Assembly (NCBI RefSeq): GCF_049686335.1
Contig: NZ_JBAVHX010000004.1
Coordinates: 824,548 to 888,547 of the forward strand
Source of the DNA: Buttiauxella sp049686335
GTDB taxonomy: Bacteria > Pseudomonadota > Gammaproteobacteria > Enterobacterales > Enterobacteriaceae
DNA: 64,000 bases
Reading direction: 5' to 3'
Shown: positions 9,509 through 18,525 of the stretch, piece after piece
Layout: each line of letters starts with the position of its first letter
How positions within the stretch are numbered: the first letter of the stretch is position 1
The notes under the pieces: model-generated
Database searches by the model: none
Told to the model about the DNA's origin: nothing
What the model saw: the letters and a program-made list of their open reading frames with translations, nothing else
Program-made: the position numbers and the translations under genes

Positions 9509-10636
9509 CTACCCGCGCACTAACAACGCCAACACCTCGTAATGCGCGGTGTGCGGGAACATATCAAACAACTGCACACGCTCTACCCGATATTCTGCCA
9601 ACGACGCGATATCCCGCGCCATGGTCTGTGCATTGCAGCTGGAATAGATAATGTATTTCGGTGCCATGTTATTGAGGAAATAACAGAGCGCCTGGCCAAT
9701 TCCGCGCCGTGGCGGATTCACCAGAACCAGATCAGGAACGTCGTGCTGTTCTGTGGCGAATTTCGTTGAATCCAGCGCCTGGAAGTGAATATCCGTCAAC
9801 CCCAGTTTTTCCGCCGACTGGCGTGCGCAGGCAATCGCCTCTGGGGCAATTTCAATGCCGGTCAGTTTCATATCGGGAGTCGCGCAATGCAGGCCAAAGC
9901 CGCCCACTCCGCAGAACAAATCCCACATATGTTTGACGGGCAACACCCGTACCCATTCACGAGCCGTGGCATATAAAGAAGCCGCAACGACCGGGTTGGT
10001 CTGGAAGAAACTTTGCGGGCGGATATACAACGGCACACCGTTAAACTGCTCTTCAAGCCACTGTTGCTCGGTTAACGGGATCTCCTGCTCGCCTTCCATA
10101 ATCGCCATATGCACCGGCTGAATGTTGGCGGAGATAACCTTTAACTGCGGAAGTTGTTGCTGCAACCACGGCAGTGCTGCGCGTAGCTGTTCCAGTTTGG
10201 CATCGCTTCGCAGGACAAAACGCAGCATCATGCCACCGTCTAACTGGCTTTCTGTTAACAGCAGATATTTTAGCTCACCGCGTTTACGCGCCACGTTATA
10301 CGGCGTCAGTCCCGCACGGGCGATAAACGGTTTCAGTAGGTTAAACACCGCTGGGAATGAAGCCGGATAAAGTGGGCAATCGGTTAAATCTTCAGGATTA
10401 CCATTGCGATGCAGCATCCCTAGCAGAGGTTTTTCTACGCTTCCGCTGACCACCATTTTAGCTTTATTACGGAATGCGTGCTCAGGGCCGCTGACTGGCG
10501 CGCACCAGTCTTGCACCGCAATGCCCTCCAGCAAATGCTGAAGTTCCTTCATCTTAGCGGTGAGTTGTTCGGAAATCGGCTGTTCAATCCACTGACAAGA
10601 GCGGCAGCGATTAGCCTCATAGAGCGCGCAATGCAT
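9509..10636 (-). CDS. rlmC: 23S rRNA (uracil-747-C5) methyltransferase RlmC
   Basis: SAM-dependent methyltransferase making m5U747 in 23S rRNA. 375 residues, identical in length to E. coli RlmC (RumB). The N-terminal Cys residues (C3, C11, C14) form part of the 4Fe-4S site; the SAM motif is DLFCGVGGFGLH; the catalytic region has LVNPPRRGIG and the nucleophile Cys in YSSCNAQTM. The ATG start gives MHCALYEANRCRSC like the family. Confidence 0.96.
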   Translation of the reverse strand: MHCALYEANRCRSCQWIEQPISEQLTAKMKELQHLLEGIAVQDWCAPVSGPEHAFRNKAKMVVSGSVEKPLLGMLHRNGNPEDLTDCPLYPASFPAVFNLLKPFIARAGLTPYNVARKRGELKYLLLTESQLDGGMMLRFVLRSDAKLEQLRAALPWLQQQLPQLKVISANIQPVHMAIMEGEQEIPLTEQQWLEEQFNGVPLYIRPQSFFQTNPVVAASLYATAREWVRVLPVKHMWDLFCGVGGFGLHCATPDMKLTGIEIAPEAIACARQSAEKLGLTDIHFQALDSTKFATEQHDVPDLVLVNPPRRGIGQALCYFLNNMAPKYIIYSSCNAQTMARDIASLAEYRVERVQLFDMFPHTAHYEVLALLVRG

Positions 10637-10681
10637 AATAAAATCCTGAAGACTTGAAACGCAGATAGTAACACTGCGTGG

Positions 10682-11164
10682 TTATTGAAGTTTAAAAAAA
10701 AGTCGACTGCGAGAAGGGATAAATAACAAAAATAACACCAACAAGTCGGGTAGTTTTTGCGTCATTAGCGATCGGAATATTTCTCGTTTTGACTCGCCTG
10801 GGATACTAAACAGCTCGGGATAACCCCAGCCAAGTGATGCGGCCCATAAATAACTGACGCTAATCACCTGCGTCCCAAGAAACACCCAACGTCCCCAACT
10901 CCGCCCTTTCATGATGACAAATGCGCAGCGTAACTCGACGCACAGCATCACCAGGCTGCCAAGGAAAATCAGCGTCAGGCTCCAGGTTTGTACGCTACGG
11001 TGAATGAAATCAAGTACTCCACTCACACCGAGCAGGTTGAAAATCAACATCAGATCGAGGATGCGTGTAGAAAGAATAGCAATCGCCGCCACCAGCACTA
11101 ATGTGGGAGCGTTCAATTTAGCTTGTGTTTGACTTCGTTTCCTGAAAATTTCCGCAAACCTCGT
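10682..11164 (-). CDS. ybjO: Inner-membrane protein YbjO (DUF2593), 5' end uncertain
   Basis: Membrane protein of about 160 residues with four hydrophobic segments (LVLVAAIAILSTRILDLMLIF, SLTLIFLGSLVMLCVEL, VFLGTQVISVSYLWAASLG, LPDLLVLFLLFIP) and the YbjO motif GYPELFSIPGESKREIF. Function unknown. The start is a problem. The open frame runs up to a GTG at 11200 inside a perfect hairpin. A family-like N-terminus (MEHEVCGNFQETKS, near 11164) lies in another frame and stops after 17 codons, 1 nt out of phase with the body. Either a single-base deletion broke the 5' end or a non-standard start is used; the right coordinate given is therefore approximate. Confidence 0.7.
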   Translation of the reverse strand, partial: TRFAEIFRKRSQTQAKLNAPTLVLVAAIAILSTRILDLMLIFNLLGVSGVLDFIHRSVQTWSLTLIFLGSLVMLCVELRCAFVIMKGRSWGRWVFLGTQVISVSYLWAASLGWGYPELFSIPGESKREIFRSLMTQKLPDLLVLFLLFIPSRSRLFFKLQ

Positions 11165-11175
11165 GTTCCATACGA

Positions 11176-11204
11176 CACAGTGCCGCGACAAGCGCGGCAC
11201 TGTG
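11176..11204. terminator. Perfect 12-bp hairpin after potFGHI
   Basis: Stem cacagtgccgcg / cgcggcactgtg with a 5-nt loop, 24 nt beyond the potI stop. The T tract (ggtttt) lies on the + side, so on the pot strand it is better read as an mRNA 3'-end stabiliser than as a classical terminator. Confidence 0.6.
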
Positions 11205-11227
11205 GGTTTTATCAGATTTTAAACCTT

Positions 11228-12073
11228 TCAGCTATGCCTTGCACGCTGGATGTCGCGCAGACGTTGCTTTTCTGCTCGCGCCATAAACCACCAGGCAATT
11301 AAACCGATAACCCCAACAACTCCTAAGATTATAGACGCCAATGCGTTTATTTCAGGATTAACCCCCATTCTTACGCTTGAGAAAACCAGCATCGGTAACG
11401 TCGTCGCCCCAGGGCCTGAGACAAAGCTCGCGATAACTAAATCATCAAGCGATAAGGTAAATGCCAGCAACCAACCGGAGATAATCGCCGGTGCAATCAT
11501 CGGGACGGTGATAACGAAGAATACCTTCAACGGGGTAGCACCCAAATCCATCGCCGCTTCTTCAATGGAGTGATCCAACTCCCGCAGGCGTGAGCTGATG
11601 ACCACCGAAACATACGCAGTACAAAATGTGACGTGCGCGAGCCAGATGGTCAACATGCCACGGTCACCTGGCCAACCAATGGCATGTCCTAATGCGACGA
11701 ACAGCAATAACAGCGACAGACCGGTGATGACATCAGGCATAACCAGCGGTGCAGTGAGCATAAAGGCAAATCCCGTAGAGCCACGAAATTTACCAAATCT
11801 AACCATCACCACGGCGGCTATGGTGCCAAGAATAACCGCCGCAGTGGCTGCTGCCGCTGCAATCGTCAGACTCAGCCCCACCGCATTCATCATCGCGGAG
11901 TCATGGAACAACTCCACATACCAGCGCGTTGACCATCCTGCCCAGACGGTCACAAGCTTTGAGCTGTTAAACGAGTAGATCACCAGCATTAACATTGGCG
12001 CATAGAGGAAGGTGAAACCAATCGCCAAAATCACAATGCGCCACGGTGAACGCACTACCGGTAAATTATTCAT
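11228..12073 (-). CDS. potI: Putrescine ABC transporter permease PotI
   Basis: Inner-membrane permease of the PotFGHI putrescine importer, 281 residues as in E. coli. About six membrane segments and the EAA loop SIEEAAMDLGATPLKVFFVITVPM. I chose the ATG at 12073 (MNNLPVVRSPWR), which overlaps the potH stop (ATGA); the longer reading from 12115 lies inside potH. Last gene of the operon. Confidence 0.96.
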   Translation of the reverse strand: MNNLPVVRSPWRIVILAIGFTFLYAPMLMLVIYSFNSSKLVTVWAGWSTRWYVELFHDSAMMNAVGLSLTIAAAAATAAVILGTIAAVVMVRFGKFRGSTGFAFMLTAPLVMPDVITGLSLLLLFVALGHAIGWPGDRGMLTIWLAHVTFCTAYVSVVISSRLRELDHSIEEAAMDLGATPLKVFFVITVPMIAPAIISGWLLAFTLSLDDLVIASFVSGPGATTLPMLVFSSVRMGVNPEINALASIILGVVGVIGLIAWWFMARAEKQRLRDIQRARHS

Positions 12074-13023
12074 GCGTGGTCCCCCGCAGTTTTGTTCTGG
12101 TATTTGTGGAACCACATAATCGGCACAATCAGCAAGATAAGCATGGTTATCGCCACCGCTGATGCCACAGGCCAGTCTCGGTTATTAAAAAACTCCTGCC
12201 ATAATACGCGACCAATCATGATGCTATCCGGCCCGCCAAGCAGTTCAGGGATAACAAATTCCCCCACTGCCGGAATGAATACCAGCATGGAACCGGCGAT
12301 AATGCCGCCTTTGGTGAGTGGCACGATAACACTGAAGAAGGTTTTCAGTGGGCGAGCCCCCAAATCTAAAGACGCTTCCACTAACGAGTAATCGAGACGT
12401 GTCAGCGCGGTATAAATCGGCAACACCATGAACGGCAAATAGGCATAAACGATACCGATATACACCGCCAGATTGGTATGCAGAATCACCAGAGGCTGGT
12501 CAATCACACCCAGCCACATCAAAACATTGTTCAGTACGCCGTTGTTTTTGAGTATCCCCATCCACGCATAAACGCGGATAAGGAATGAGGTCCACGACGG
12601 TAGAATCACCAGCAACAACAGAATATTACGCGTTGATGATTTACTGTGCGCCACCGCCCACGCCAGCGGATAACCCAGCAGCAAGCAGCAAATCGTTGAT
12701 ATACCTGCTACCTGCAATGACTGCAAATAGGCCTCGGCGTACAACGGATCGTCCGTTAACTGGAGATAGTTCGCAAGGTTCAGCGCCAGGGAAATCTGAT
12801 CATCAGCCCAGGTAATTAAGTCGGTATAAGGTGGAATAGAACGCGCTATTTCTGCAAAACTTATCTTGAAGACAATCAAGAACGGCAGCATAAACAGCAA
12901 AATCAGCCACAGATAAGGCAATGCGATCACCAGCTTGCGGCCATGACGCATTTGCATTTTTCCCAACCACAATTTCAAACCGCTTGCCGGTGGCTCGGCC
13001 GGGCGTTCATTCATCGTGCTCAT
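12070..13023 (-). CDS. potH: Putrescine ABC transporter permease PotH
   Basis: Permease partner of PotI, 317 residues as in E. coli PotH. It has an N-terminal cytoplasmic tail, then six membrane segments with the EAA loop SLVEASLDLGARPLKTFFSVIVPL. Starts 9 nt after the potG stop and is coupled to potI by a 4-nt overlap. Confidence 0.96.
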   Translation of the reverse strand: MSTMNERPAEPPASGLKLWLGKMQMRHGRKLVIALPYLWLILLFMLPFLIVFKISFAEIARSIPPYTDLITWADDQISLALNLANYLQLTDDPLYAEAYLQSLQVAGISTICCLLLGYPLAWAVAHSKSSTRNILLLLVILPSWTSFLIRVYAWMGILKNNGVLNNVLMWLGVIDQPLVILHTNLAVYIGIVYAYLPFMVLPIYTALTRLDYSLVEASLDLGARPLKTFFSVIVPLTKGGIIAGSMLVFIPAVGEFVIPELLGGPDSIMIGRVLWQEFFNNRDWPVASAVAITMLILLIVPIMWFHKYQNKTAGDHA

Positions 13024-13032
13024 TTCACCCCC

Positions 13033-14166
13033 TTAAACCGTCAGCACCACACAACTTTCAGCATCCCAACACAGTCGAACTTCATCGTCCCATGTTGGCA
13101 TTCCTTTACGATTGCGGTTCTCATTTTGCAACTGCGCGCTGATCATCTGGCCGCTTTTCAGGCGTACGTGATAGATCGACAAATCGCCCAGATAAGCGAT
13201 GTGTACCACTTCACCGACCGCAAAGTTATAGCCGTCGGCTGGCGGTTCATCACACAGCATCACTTTTTCAGGACGCAACGCCACGTAGACCGGCACGCCA
13301 TCAACGACAGAAATGTCTGCGTCAACTTTGAGTGGGTGGACAAGCCCTGGGCTTTCAATGACCAGACCATCTTCCTGGCGCTCTTTCAGCAGCCCTTCAA
13401 AGACGTTCACCGAGCCGATAAATTCTGCGCTGTAGCGCGTGGCCGGATACTCGTAGACCTCTTCTGGCTCGCCAATTTGCTCGAATTTGCCGCGATTCAT
13501 AATCGCGATACGCCCCGCCATAGTCATCGCTTCTTCCTGGTCATGGGTCACCATCACGCAGGTCGCGCCAACACGCTCCAGAATATCCACCACTTCGAGT
13601 TGCATCCGGTCACGCAATTTCTTATCCAGAGCGCCCATCGGCTCATCCAGAAGTAATAATTTAGGTCGTTTTGCCAGGCTACGTGCCAGCGCGACACGCT
13701 GACGTTGGCCGCCTGAAAGCTGGTGCGGCTTACGTTTGGCAAACTCTTGCATATGTACCAGCGTCAGCATTTCCTGCACGCGCTGGGCGATTTCCGCTTT
13801 TGGGAGTTTGTCTTGCTTGAGTCCAAACGCAATGTTTTGCTCGACCGTCATATGCGGGAAAAGCGCATATGACTGGAACATCATATTGATGGGACGCTGA
13901 TAAGGCGGTACGTGGGACAAGTCCACGCCATCCAGCACAATCTGCCCGGCACTTGGCTGTTCAAAACCCGCCAGCATGCGTAACAGGGTTGATTTTCCAC
14001 AGCCGGATGGACCGAGCAGCGCAAAAATTTCGCCTTTATAAATAGTCAGATTGACATCATCAACGGCATGTTGCCCGTCAAAGGACTTGGTGAGATTGCG
14101 AACTTCAAGCAGCGGAGTAAGCGCTTTGCGAGTTTTCGCATGCGGACGAGGGGTTGCGTCGTTCAA
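13033..14166 (-). CDS. potG: Putrescine ABC transporter ATPase PotG
   Basis: ATPase of the putrescine importer, 377 residues as in E. coli. Walker A GPSGCGKST, signature LSGGQRQR, Walker B LLLLDEP, and a C-terminal TOBE-type regulatory domain. The start is TTG, with ggagag about 9 nt upstream and the family N-terminus MNDATPRPHAKTRKALTPL, so this rare start is credible and probably keeps expression low relative to potF. Confidence 0.95.
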   Translation of the reverse strand: MNDATPRPHAKTRKALTPLLEVRNLTKSFDGQHAVDDVNLTIYKGEIFALLGPSGCGKSTLLRMLAGFEQPSAGQIVLDGVDLSHVPPYQRPINMMFQSYALFPHMTVEQNIAFGLKQDKLPKAEIAQRVQEMLTLVHMQEFAKRKPHQLSGGQRQRVALARSLAKRPKLLLLDEPMGALDKKLRDRMQLEVVDILERVGATCVMVTHDQEEAMTMAGRIAIMNRGKFEQIGEPEEVYEYPATRYSAEFIGSVNVFEGLLKERQEDGLVIESPGLVHPLKVDADISVVDGVPVYVALRPEKVMLCDEPPADGYNFAVGEVVHIAYLGDLSIYHVRLKSGQMISAQLQNENRNRKGMPTWDDEVRLCWDAESCVVLTV

Positions 14167-14231
14167 TATGTTGCTCTCCGGCGAATCTTATTATAAGGCA
14201 CTCATACCCAGGTCATTCGCGAGATCTTGAA

Positions 14232-14306
14232 GGGTGGATAAGCGATAGCGCCATCCACCATTTTCACTCGTTTGGTCGGTTGACGCGTTGCTTAACCGAC
14301 CTACGA
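14232..14306. repeat. BIME: two inverted REP units between potF and potG
   Basis: 14232-14259 has the REP form (ggtgga...tccacc around gcgctatcgctta, read on the minus strand). 14274-14301 is a second unit in opposite orientation (ggtcggtt / aaccgacc) flanked by the typical ctac. Located in the only long gap of the operon, it may limit downstream transcription and stabilise the potF message. Confidence 0.75.
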
Positions 14307-14338
14307 TGCCAAAGGTTATAAATAACTAAGATATGTAG

Positions 14339-15451
14339 TTATTTGCCTGTTTTAACCTTAGTCCACGCGCGAGTAATCACGCGGTCAACTTTTGGCGATT
14401 GCACACCCTGTGTGAACAATTTGGCACGCACATCAGCCGGTGGATAAATACCTGGATTATCACGAATCTCAGCGTTGAGCAGCGGAGTCGACTCTTTATT
14501 CGCATTCGCGTAATAAACATGATTACTGATATTTGTCACCACATCTGGACGCATCAGGTAGTTGAGGAACTGATAAGCTTCGTCTTTATTCTTCGCATCA
14601 GCGGTCATTGCGAACATATCGAAGTACACCATCGCCCCTTCTTTAGGAATGGTATAAGCAATATTCACGCCATTTTTTGCTTCTTTGGCGCGGTTTGCTG
14701 CCTGAAGAATATCCCCAGACCATCCGATCGCGACGCAAATGTCACCGTTAGCCAGGTCGTTAATGTATTGGGAAGAGTGGAAATAACGAATTGATGGGCG
14801 AAGTTTCATCAGCAGATCGTTCGCCGCTCCGGTGTAATCTTTCGGATCGGTGCTGTTAGGATCTTTACCCAAATAGTGCAGCACGCTTGCGTACACTTCG
14901 CTCGGCGCATCCAGGAATGAAACGCCGCAGCTTTTCAGCTTCTCAAGGTTTTCTGGTTTCAGAATCAGATCCCAGCTATCTACTGGCGCATCTTTGCCCA
15001 GCGCCGCTTTGACTTTCTCGACGTTGTAACCAATCCCGGTGGTGACCATCATGTACGGAATGCCGTATTTGTTGTCGTGGTCGTTATGGGCGACCAGTTT
15101 AAGCATTTCCGGATCGAGGTTTTTGTAGTTGGGCAGTTTGCTCTTATCAAGCGGCTGGAAGATACCTGCCTGGGCCTGACGCTCAAGGAATTGCGAGGAA
15201 GGCACCACGAGGTCATAACCCGTGCTGCCCGCCATTAACTTCCCTTCCAGGACTTCGTTGGAGTCAAAGACGTCGTACACCACTTTGATGCCGGTTTCTT
15301 TAGTAAAGTTTGCCAACGTATCTGGAGCGATATAATCAGACCAGTTATAAACGTGCAGCGTCTTTTGTTCAGCGGCAAACGAGGTGGCAGAAACGGCCAT
15401 CAGCAAACCCGCTACCATACCCGATAGCAATTTTTTACGTTGGGTGAACAT
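14339..15451 (-). CDS. potF: Periplasmic putrescine-binding protein PotF
   Basis: Periplasmic receptor for putrescine, 370 residues as in E. coli PotF. The signal peptide MFTQRKKLLSGMVAGLLMAVSATSFA precedes mature AEQKTLHVYNWSDYI. Motifs YNWSDYIAPDTL and GWSGDILQAANRA belong to the polyamine-binding SBP_bac_8 family. ATG preceded by aaggaat. First gene of potFGHI, with an ERIC element just upstream. Confidence 0.96.
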   Translation of the reverse strand: MFTQRKKLLSGMVAGLLMAVSATSFAAEQKTLHVYNWSDYIAPDTLANFTKETGIKVVYDVFDSNEVLEGKLMAGSTGYDLVVPSSQFLERQAQAGIFQPLDKSKLPNYKNLDPEMLKLVAHNDHDNKYGIPYMMVTTGIGYNVEKVKAALGKDAPVDSWDLILKPENLEKLKSCGVSFLDAPSEVYASVLHYLGKDPNSTDPKDYTGAANDLLMKLRPSIRYFHSSQYINDLANGDICVAIGWSGDILQAANRAKEAKNGVNIAYTIPKEGAMVYFDMFAMTADAKNKDEAYQFLNYLMRPDVVTNISNHVYYANANKESTPLLNAEIRDNPGIYPPADVRAKLFTQGVQSPKVDRVITRAWTKVKTGK

Positions 15452-15472
15452 ATGTCATTCCTTCTGAATAAA

Positions 15473-15602
15473 GGGTATACCCGTCATACTTCAAGTTGCA
15501 GGTGCGTTGGCTACCTTCATTCACCCAAATCACTTACTCCAGTAAGCTCATTGGGATTCATTCACTTGCCGCCTTCCTGCACCTTGAATAATTTTGGGTA
15601 CC
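15473..15602. repeat. ERIC element upstream of potF
   Basis: About 130 bp running from gggtatacccgtcatac to attttgggtacc. It contains the ERIC core cacttactccagtaagctc and imperfect terminal inverted repeats. It ends about 20 nt before the potF start codon, so it must lie in the leader or promoter. Confidence 0.88.
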
Positions 15603-15958
15603 AATCCCGCTTTCGCGAGCATAAATTACTCACTCGAACTTTTACGCATTTTTTTCTCGCCTGTGTAACATGCAAGAATCATGCATCTCTATTCAAACTG
15701 CTGCAAAAAAAGGACGGTCGCCTTCCTGCAGACGTTGCACGCTTTAAGCGTCCCGCAAGAATAACTGTAGCCATAGTTAGTGACTATAGCTCGGATAAAA
15801 AAACGCCATTTATCAATTTTTTAAGTATAAAACGCCTACGCTATGGCCTAAAAATGGCTGCAGCGGCGACAAATATGCTGGCTGGATGTGATTGAGACAG
15901 GATAAAAACGCGTGGAACGCAGCGGGTATGGTAGCCGCTGCGCCCAGGAAACGAACGA
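15603..15958. other. Intergenic region potF-ybjN with ybjN terminator
   Basis: 356 bp with no credible gene. It is expected to hold the potF promoter (AT-rich tracts around 15790-15840). A hairpin at 15918-15942 (cgcagcgg / ccgctgcg), followed on the minus strand by cgcgttttt, is a likely terminator for ybjN. An open frame at 15440-15895 crosses the ERIC element and has no coding character. Confidence 0.5.
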
Positions 15959-16438
15959 TTAGTGCAGAAAGTGGGTTTGAATAATTGTGTCGTCTTGCAC
16001 TTCTTCATCAGAGATAAACAGTAACTGGTTCGCGCAAGCTTCGAGGATAACCATCGAGATTTGTTCTTCGCTCTGTTTTACAAAGGAAGCAAACTGCTCG
16101 CGAGTAATACCCACTGCCGCTTGTAGCGACTGGCAAACCACCAGTTTAGGTAAATTATCATCCTGGATATCTAAAAACGCTTTCACCGTCAGTGAGCTGG
16201 CATTAATCGACGAAAGATCGGATGCCAGCGGCAGCAACGCGGAAGGCTTTACCTCGGCCAGGGCTGAAAACAAGACGATATTATCGACCAGATCGATTTT
16301 CGCATCGTAGACACCATCAAAATTCTGCATATGGGGCAGATGGAGCGCCTGGCAGGTATCGCACTCGAAAATGGTCACGCCGATTTCGTCAAGCCAGCGG
16401 CGTAAGATGTCCAGAGTAGGGACAACGAGTGAATCCAT
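15959..16438 (-). CDS. ybjN: YbjN family stress/motility-associated protein
   Basis: Protein of 159 residues with the YbjN domain (type III secretion chaperone-like fold). It matches E. coli YbjN from MDSLVVPTLDILRRWLDE through HLPHMQNFDGVYDAKIDLVDN to the conserved C-terminal FLH. In E. coli it affects motility, biofilm and stress tolerance; the molecular activity is unknown. I chose the internal ATG at 16438 because gagg precedes it and E. coli starts there; the upstream ATG at 16483 would draw on an ERIC-derived stretch. Confidence 0.9.
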   Translation of the reverse strand: MDSLVVPTLDILRRWLDEIGVTIFECDTCQALHLPHMQNFDGVYDAKIDLVDNIVLFSALAEVKPSALLPLASDLSSINASSLTVKAFLDIQDDNLPKLVVCQSLQAAVGITREQFASFVKQSEEQISMVILEACANQLLFISDEEVQDDTIIQTHFLH

Positions 16439-16463
16439 AAATGCCGTAGCCTCTTTAAAAAGG

Positions 16464-16512
16464 GGAATGAACGTAGCCAACAAAGATGCAGCCTGAAATA
16501 TGAGGGGTATAG
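16464..16512. repeat. Degenerate partial ERIC element upstream of ybjN
   Basis: The stretch gaatgaacgtagccaacaaa through ggggtata resembles one end of ERIC (compare 57259-57304), but the other arm is missing. Confidence 0.45.
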
Positions 16513-16572
16513 CTTACGCAAAAATAACGCCTCATACTAATATTATGCGCCCGATGGCGCGGATGCTCGAAT

Positions 16573-17475
16573 TTAGCCGCCCGTTTTCAGGCAAAAGCCT
16601 GGTTGCGCCTGCTGCTCAATCCACTGGATCATTAAAGTCGCAATATCCACACCGCTCGTCTTTTCAATGCCTTCCAGACCCGGCGATGCATTCACTTCCA
16701 TCACCAGCGGGCCACGTTCAGCACGTAAAATATCGACGCCTGCAACATCCAGCCCCAGAGTTGCCGCCGCATGCAGGGCAATTTCACGCTCACGCTCGGT
16801 AATTTCGACCTGATTCGCTACTCCTCCGCGGTGTAAATTGGAGCGGAAGTCCCCGGGTTTTGCCTGGCGTTCGATTGCCGCCACGACGTTGTTCCCGACA
16901 ACCAGACAACGGATATCCCTGCCCTGCGCTTCTTTGATATATTCCTGCACCAGAATATGGGCATTCAAACCTCGGAAGGCGTCAATCACGCTTTCTGCCG
17001 CCTGCCGTGTTTCCGCTAACACCACGCCGATGCCTTGTGTCCCTTCGACCAGTTTCACCACCAGCGGCGCCCCACCGACCATGTCGATGAGATCACTGGT
17101 GTCATCGGGAGAGTGGGCAAAACCGGTGACGGGTAAATCGATACCCTGGCGTGCCATCAACTGCAATGAGCGCAGTTTGTCGCGGGCGCGAGTGATCGCC
17201 ACAGATTCATTGAGCGGATAACTGCCCAACATCTCAAACTGACGTAATACGGCGGTGCCATAAAATGTAATGGCCGAGCCTATACGCGGGATCACCGCAT
17301 CATAATGAGGCAACTGCCGCCCTTTATAGTGCACTGACGGGGCAGCCGGATTGATGTTCATATAGCAAGAAAGGGGATCGATGATTTCGATAACGTGACC
17401 ACGGCGGGATGCCGCCTCACGTAGGCGTTTGCAAGAATAAAGCGTTCCATCCCGGGATAAAATGGCGATTTTCAC
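16573..17475 (-). CDS. rimK: Ribosomal protein S6--L-glutamate ligase RimK
   Basis: ATP-grasp ligase adding glutamates to the C-terminus of ribosomal protein S6; 300 residues as in E. coli. ATP-grasp motifs include PLVVKLVEGTQGIGVVL and GPLVMEVNASPGLEGIE (metal-binding E and N). GTG start with agg upstream, giving MKIAILSRDGTLYSCKRL. In K-12 it follows nfsA directly; here xapABR lies between and only 64 nt separate xapR from rimK. Confidence 0.95.
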   Translation of the reverse strand: MKIAILSRDGTLYSCKRLREAASRRGHVIEIIDPLSCYMNINPAAPSVHYKGRQLPHYDAVIPRIGSAITFYGTAVLRQFEMLGSYPLNESVAITRARDKLRSLQLMARQGIDLPVTGFAHSPDDTSDLIDMVGGAPLVVKLVEGTQGIGVVLAETRQAAESVIDAFRGLNAHILVQEYIKEAQGRDIRCLVVGNNVVAAIERQAKPGDFRSNLHRGGVANQVEITEREREIALHAAATLGLDVAGVDILRAERGPLVMEVNASPGLEGIEKTSGVDIATLMIQWIEQQAQPGFCLKTGG

Positions 17476-17539
17476 CCTGTACCTCTGCGCGACCAGTCCA
17501 ATAATGACAGCGGAGCTATCATAACACTGCCATTACATT

Positions 17540-18457
17540 TCAACGAATGGGCAATGTGTCCGGCGATTGTTTTAACACGTCGATTAAATGACGCGTAGTG
17601 GATGCCAGATGATGCGGATCGTAGACCACATAAAGATCCGCCGGGATGGCTTTCGTCAGCGGGCGGAACGTAACACCCGGCCAGTTCATTTGCGCATAGC
17701 TATCCGCCATGATGGTTAACCCCATACCAATGCTGACCAACGCCAGGACCGTTTGCGGCTCCACAGCTTCCCTGACCACGTGTGGGACAAAGCCTGCCTC
17801 GCGGCAAACACCCTGCAAAAAAGTCCAGTCAGAGTGCACGGCCGTCATGGTCACAAAAGCCTCGCGGCGCAATTGCTCAATATCGATGGCCGATTTTTTT
17901 GCCAGGGGATGTTTTTCTGGCAACGCCACCAGGAACGTGGCGTCGTGAAGCTTTTCACTGCGTAAACCCGGAGGAGGATTGGTTTCCATGCGCCAGATTC
18001 CGGCATCAATATCATGACGGTCAATCAAAGCAAGCTGGTCACCCGGTGACTTTTCGCGGAACAAAATATCGATAGCAGGATAGTCAGCAATAAATTGCTG
18101 TAACCCCAAACGCAACCCACCCCAGATTGCCGTACCGACAATTCCAAGATGAATTCGTCCCCCTTCCCCACGACCGATCTGTTCCACGCGCGCCAATGCC
18201 TGGTTCGCGCTATCCAGCAATTGTCGGGTTTCTTCGAGCAACACTTCTCCCGCATAGGTCAGGGCGACGCTACGGGAGTGACGTATAAACAGAACGGTGC
18301 CGAGTTGGGATTCTAACTCTTTGATGTGGAAGCTCAGTGGCGGCTGCGACATGTTAAGCCTCGCCGCGGCTTTACCAAAATGCAGCTCTTCCGCAACAGC
18401 CTGAAAATAGCGCAGTAGTTTTAAATCGGTACGGTAAGTTCGCGGTGAATGGCTCAT
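17540..18457 (-). CDS. xapR: LysR-type regulator XapR
   Basis: LysR-family activator of 305 residues. The winged-helix segment (residues about 8-65) includes FGKAAARLNMSQPPLSFHIKELE, followed by the inducer-binding domain. The sequence resembles E. coli XapR, which senses xanthosine (YRTDLKLLRYF, MNWPGVTFRPL), and lies beside xapB and xapA. I chose the ATG at 18457 because gggag precedes it; the upstream in-frame start at 18508 adds an unrelated tail. Expected to activate the promoter upstream of xapA. Confidence 0.9.
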   Translation of the reverse strand: MSHSPRTYRTDLKLLRYFQAVAEELHFGKAAARLNMSQPPLSFHIKELESQLGTVLFIRHSRSVALTYAGEVLLEETRQLLDSANQALARVEQIGRGEGGRIHLGIVGTAIWGGLRLGLQQFIADYPAIDILFREKSPGDQLALIDRHDIDAGIWRMETNPPPGLRSEKLHDATFLVALPEKHPLAKKSAIDIEQLRREAFVTMTAVHSDWTFLQGVCREAGFVPHVVREAVEPQTVLALVSIGMGLTIMADSYAQMNWPGVTFRPLTKAIPADLYVVYDPHHLASTTRHLIDVLKQSPDTLPIR

Positions 18458-18525
18458 GAGGCTCCCTATGCTCTGGCAGCCCCATAAGTTATCACTCCTG
18501 TCGCTCACTGTAATCCAGCCGTCGA

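Noticed and set aside
15440..15895. 151-residue open frame on the + strand
   Set aside because: It runs through an ERIC element and the potF/ybjN promoter region, and its product shows no domain pattern.
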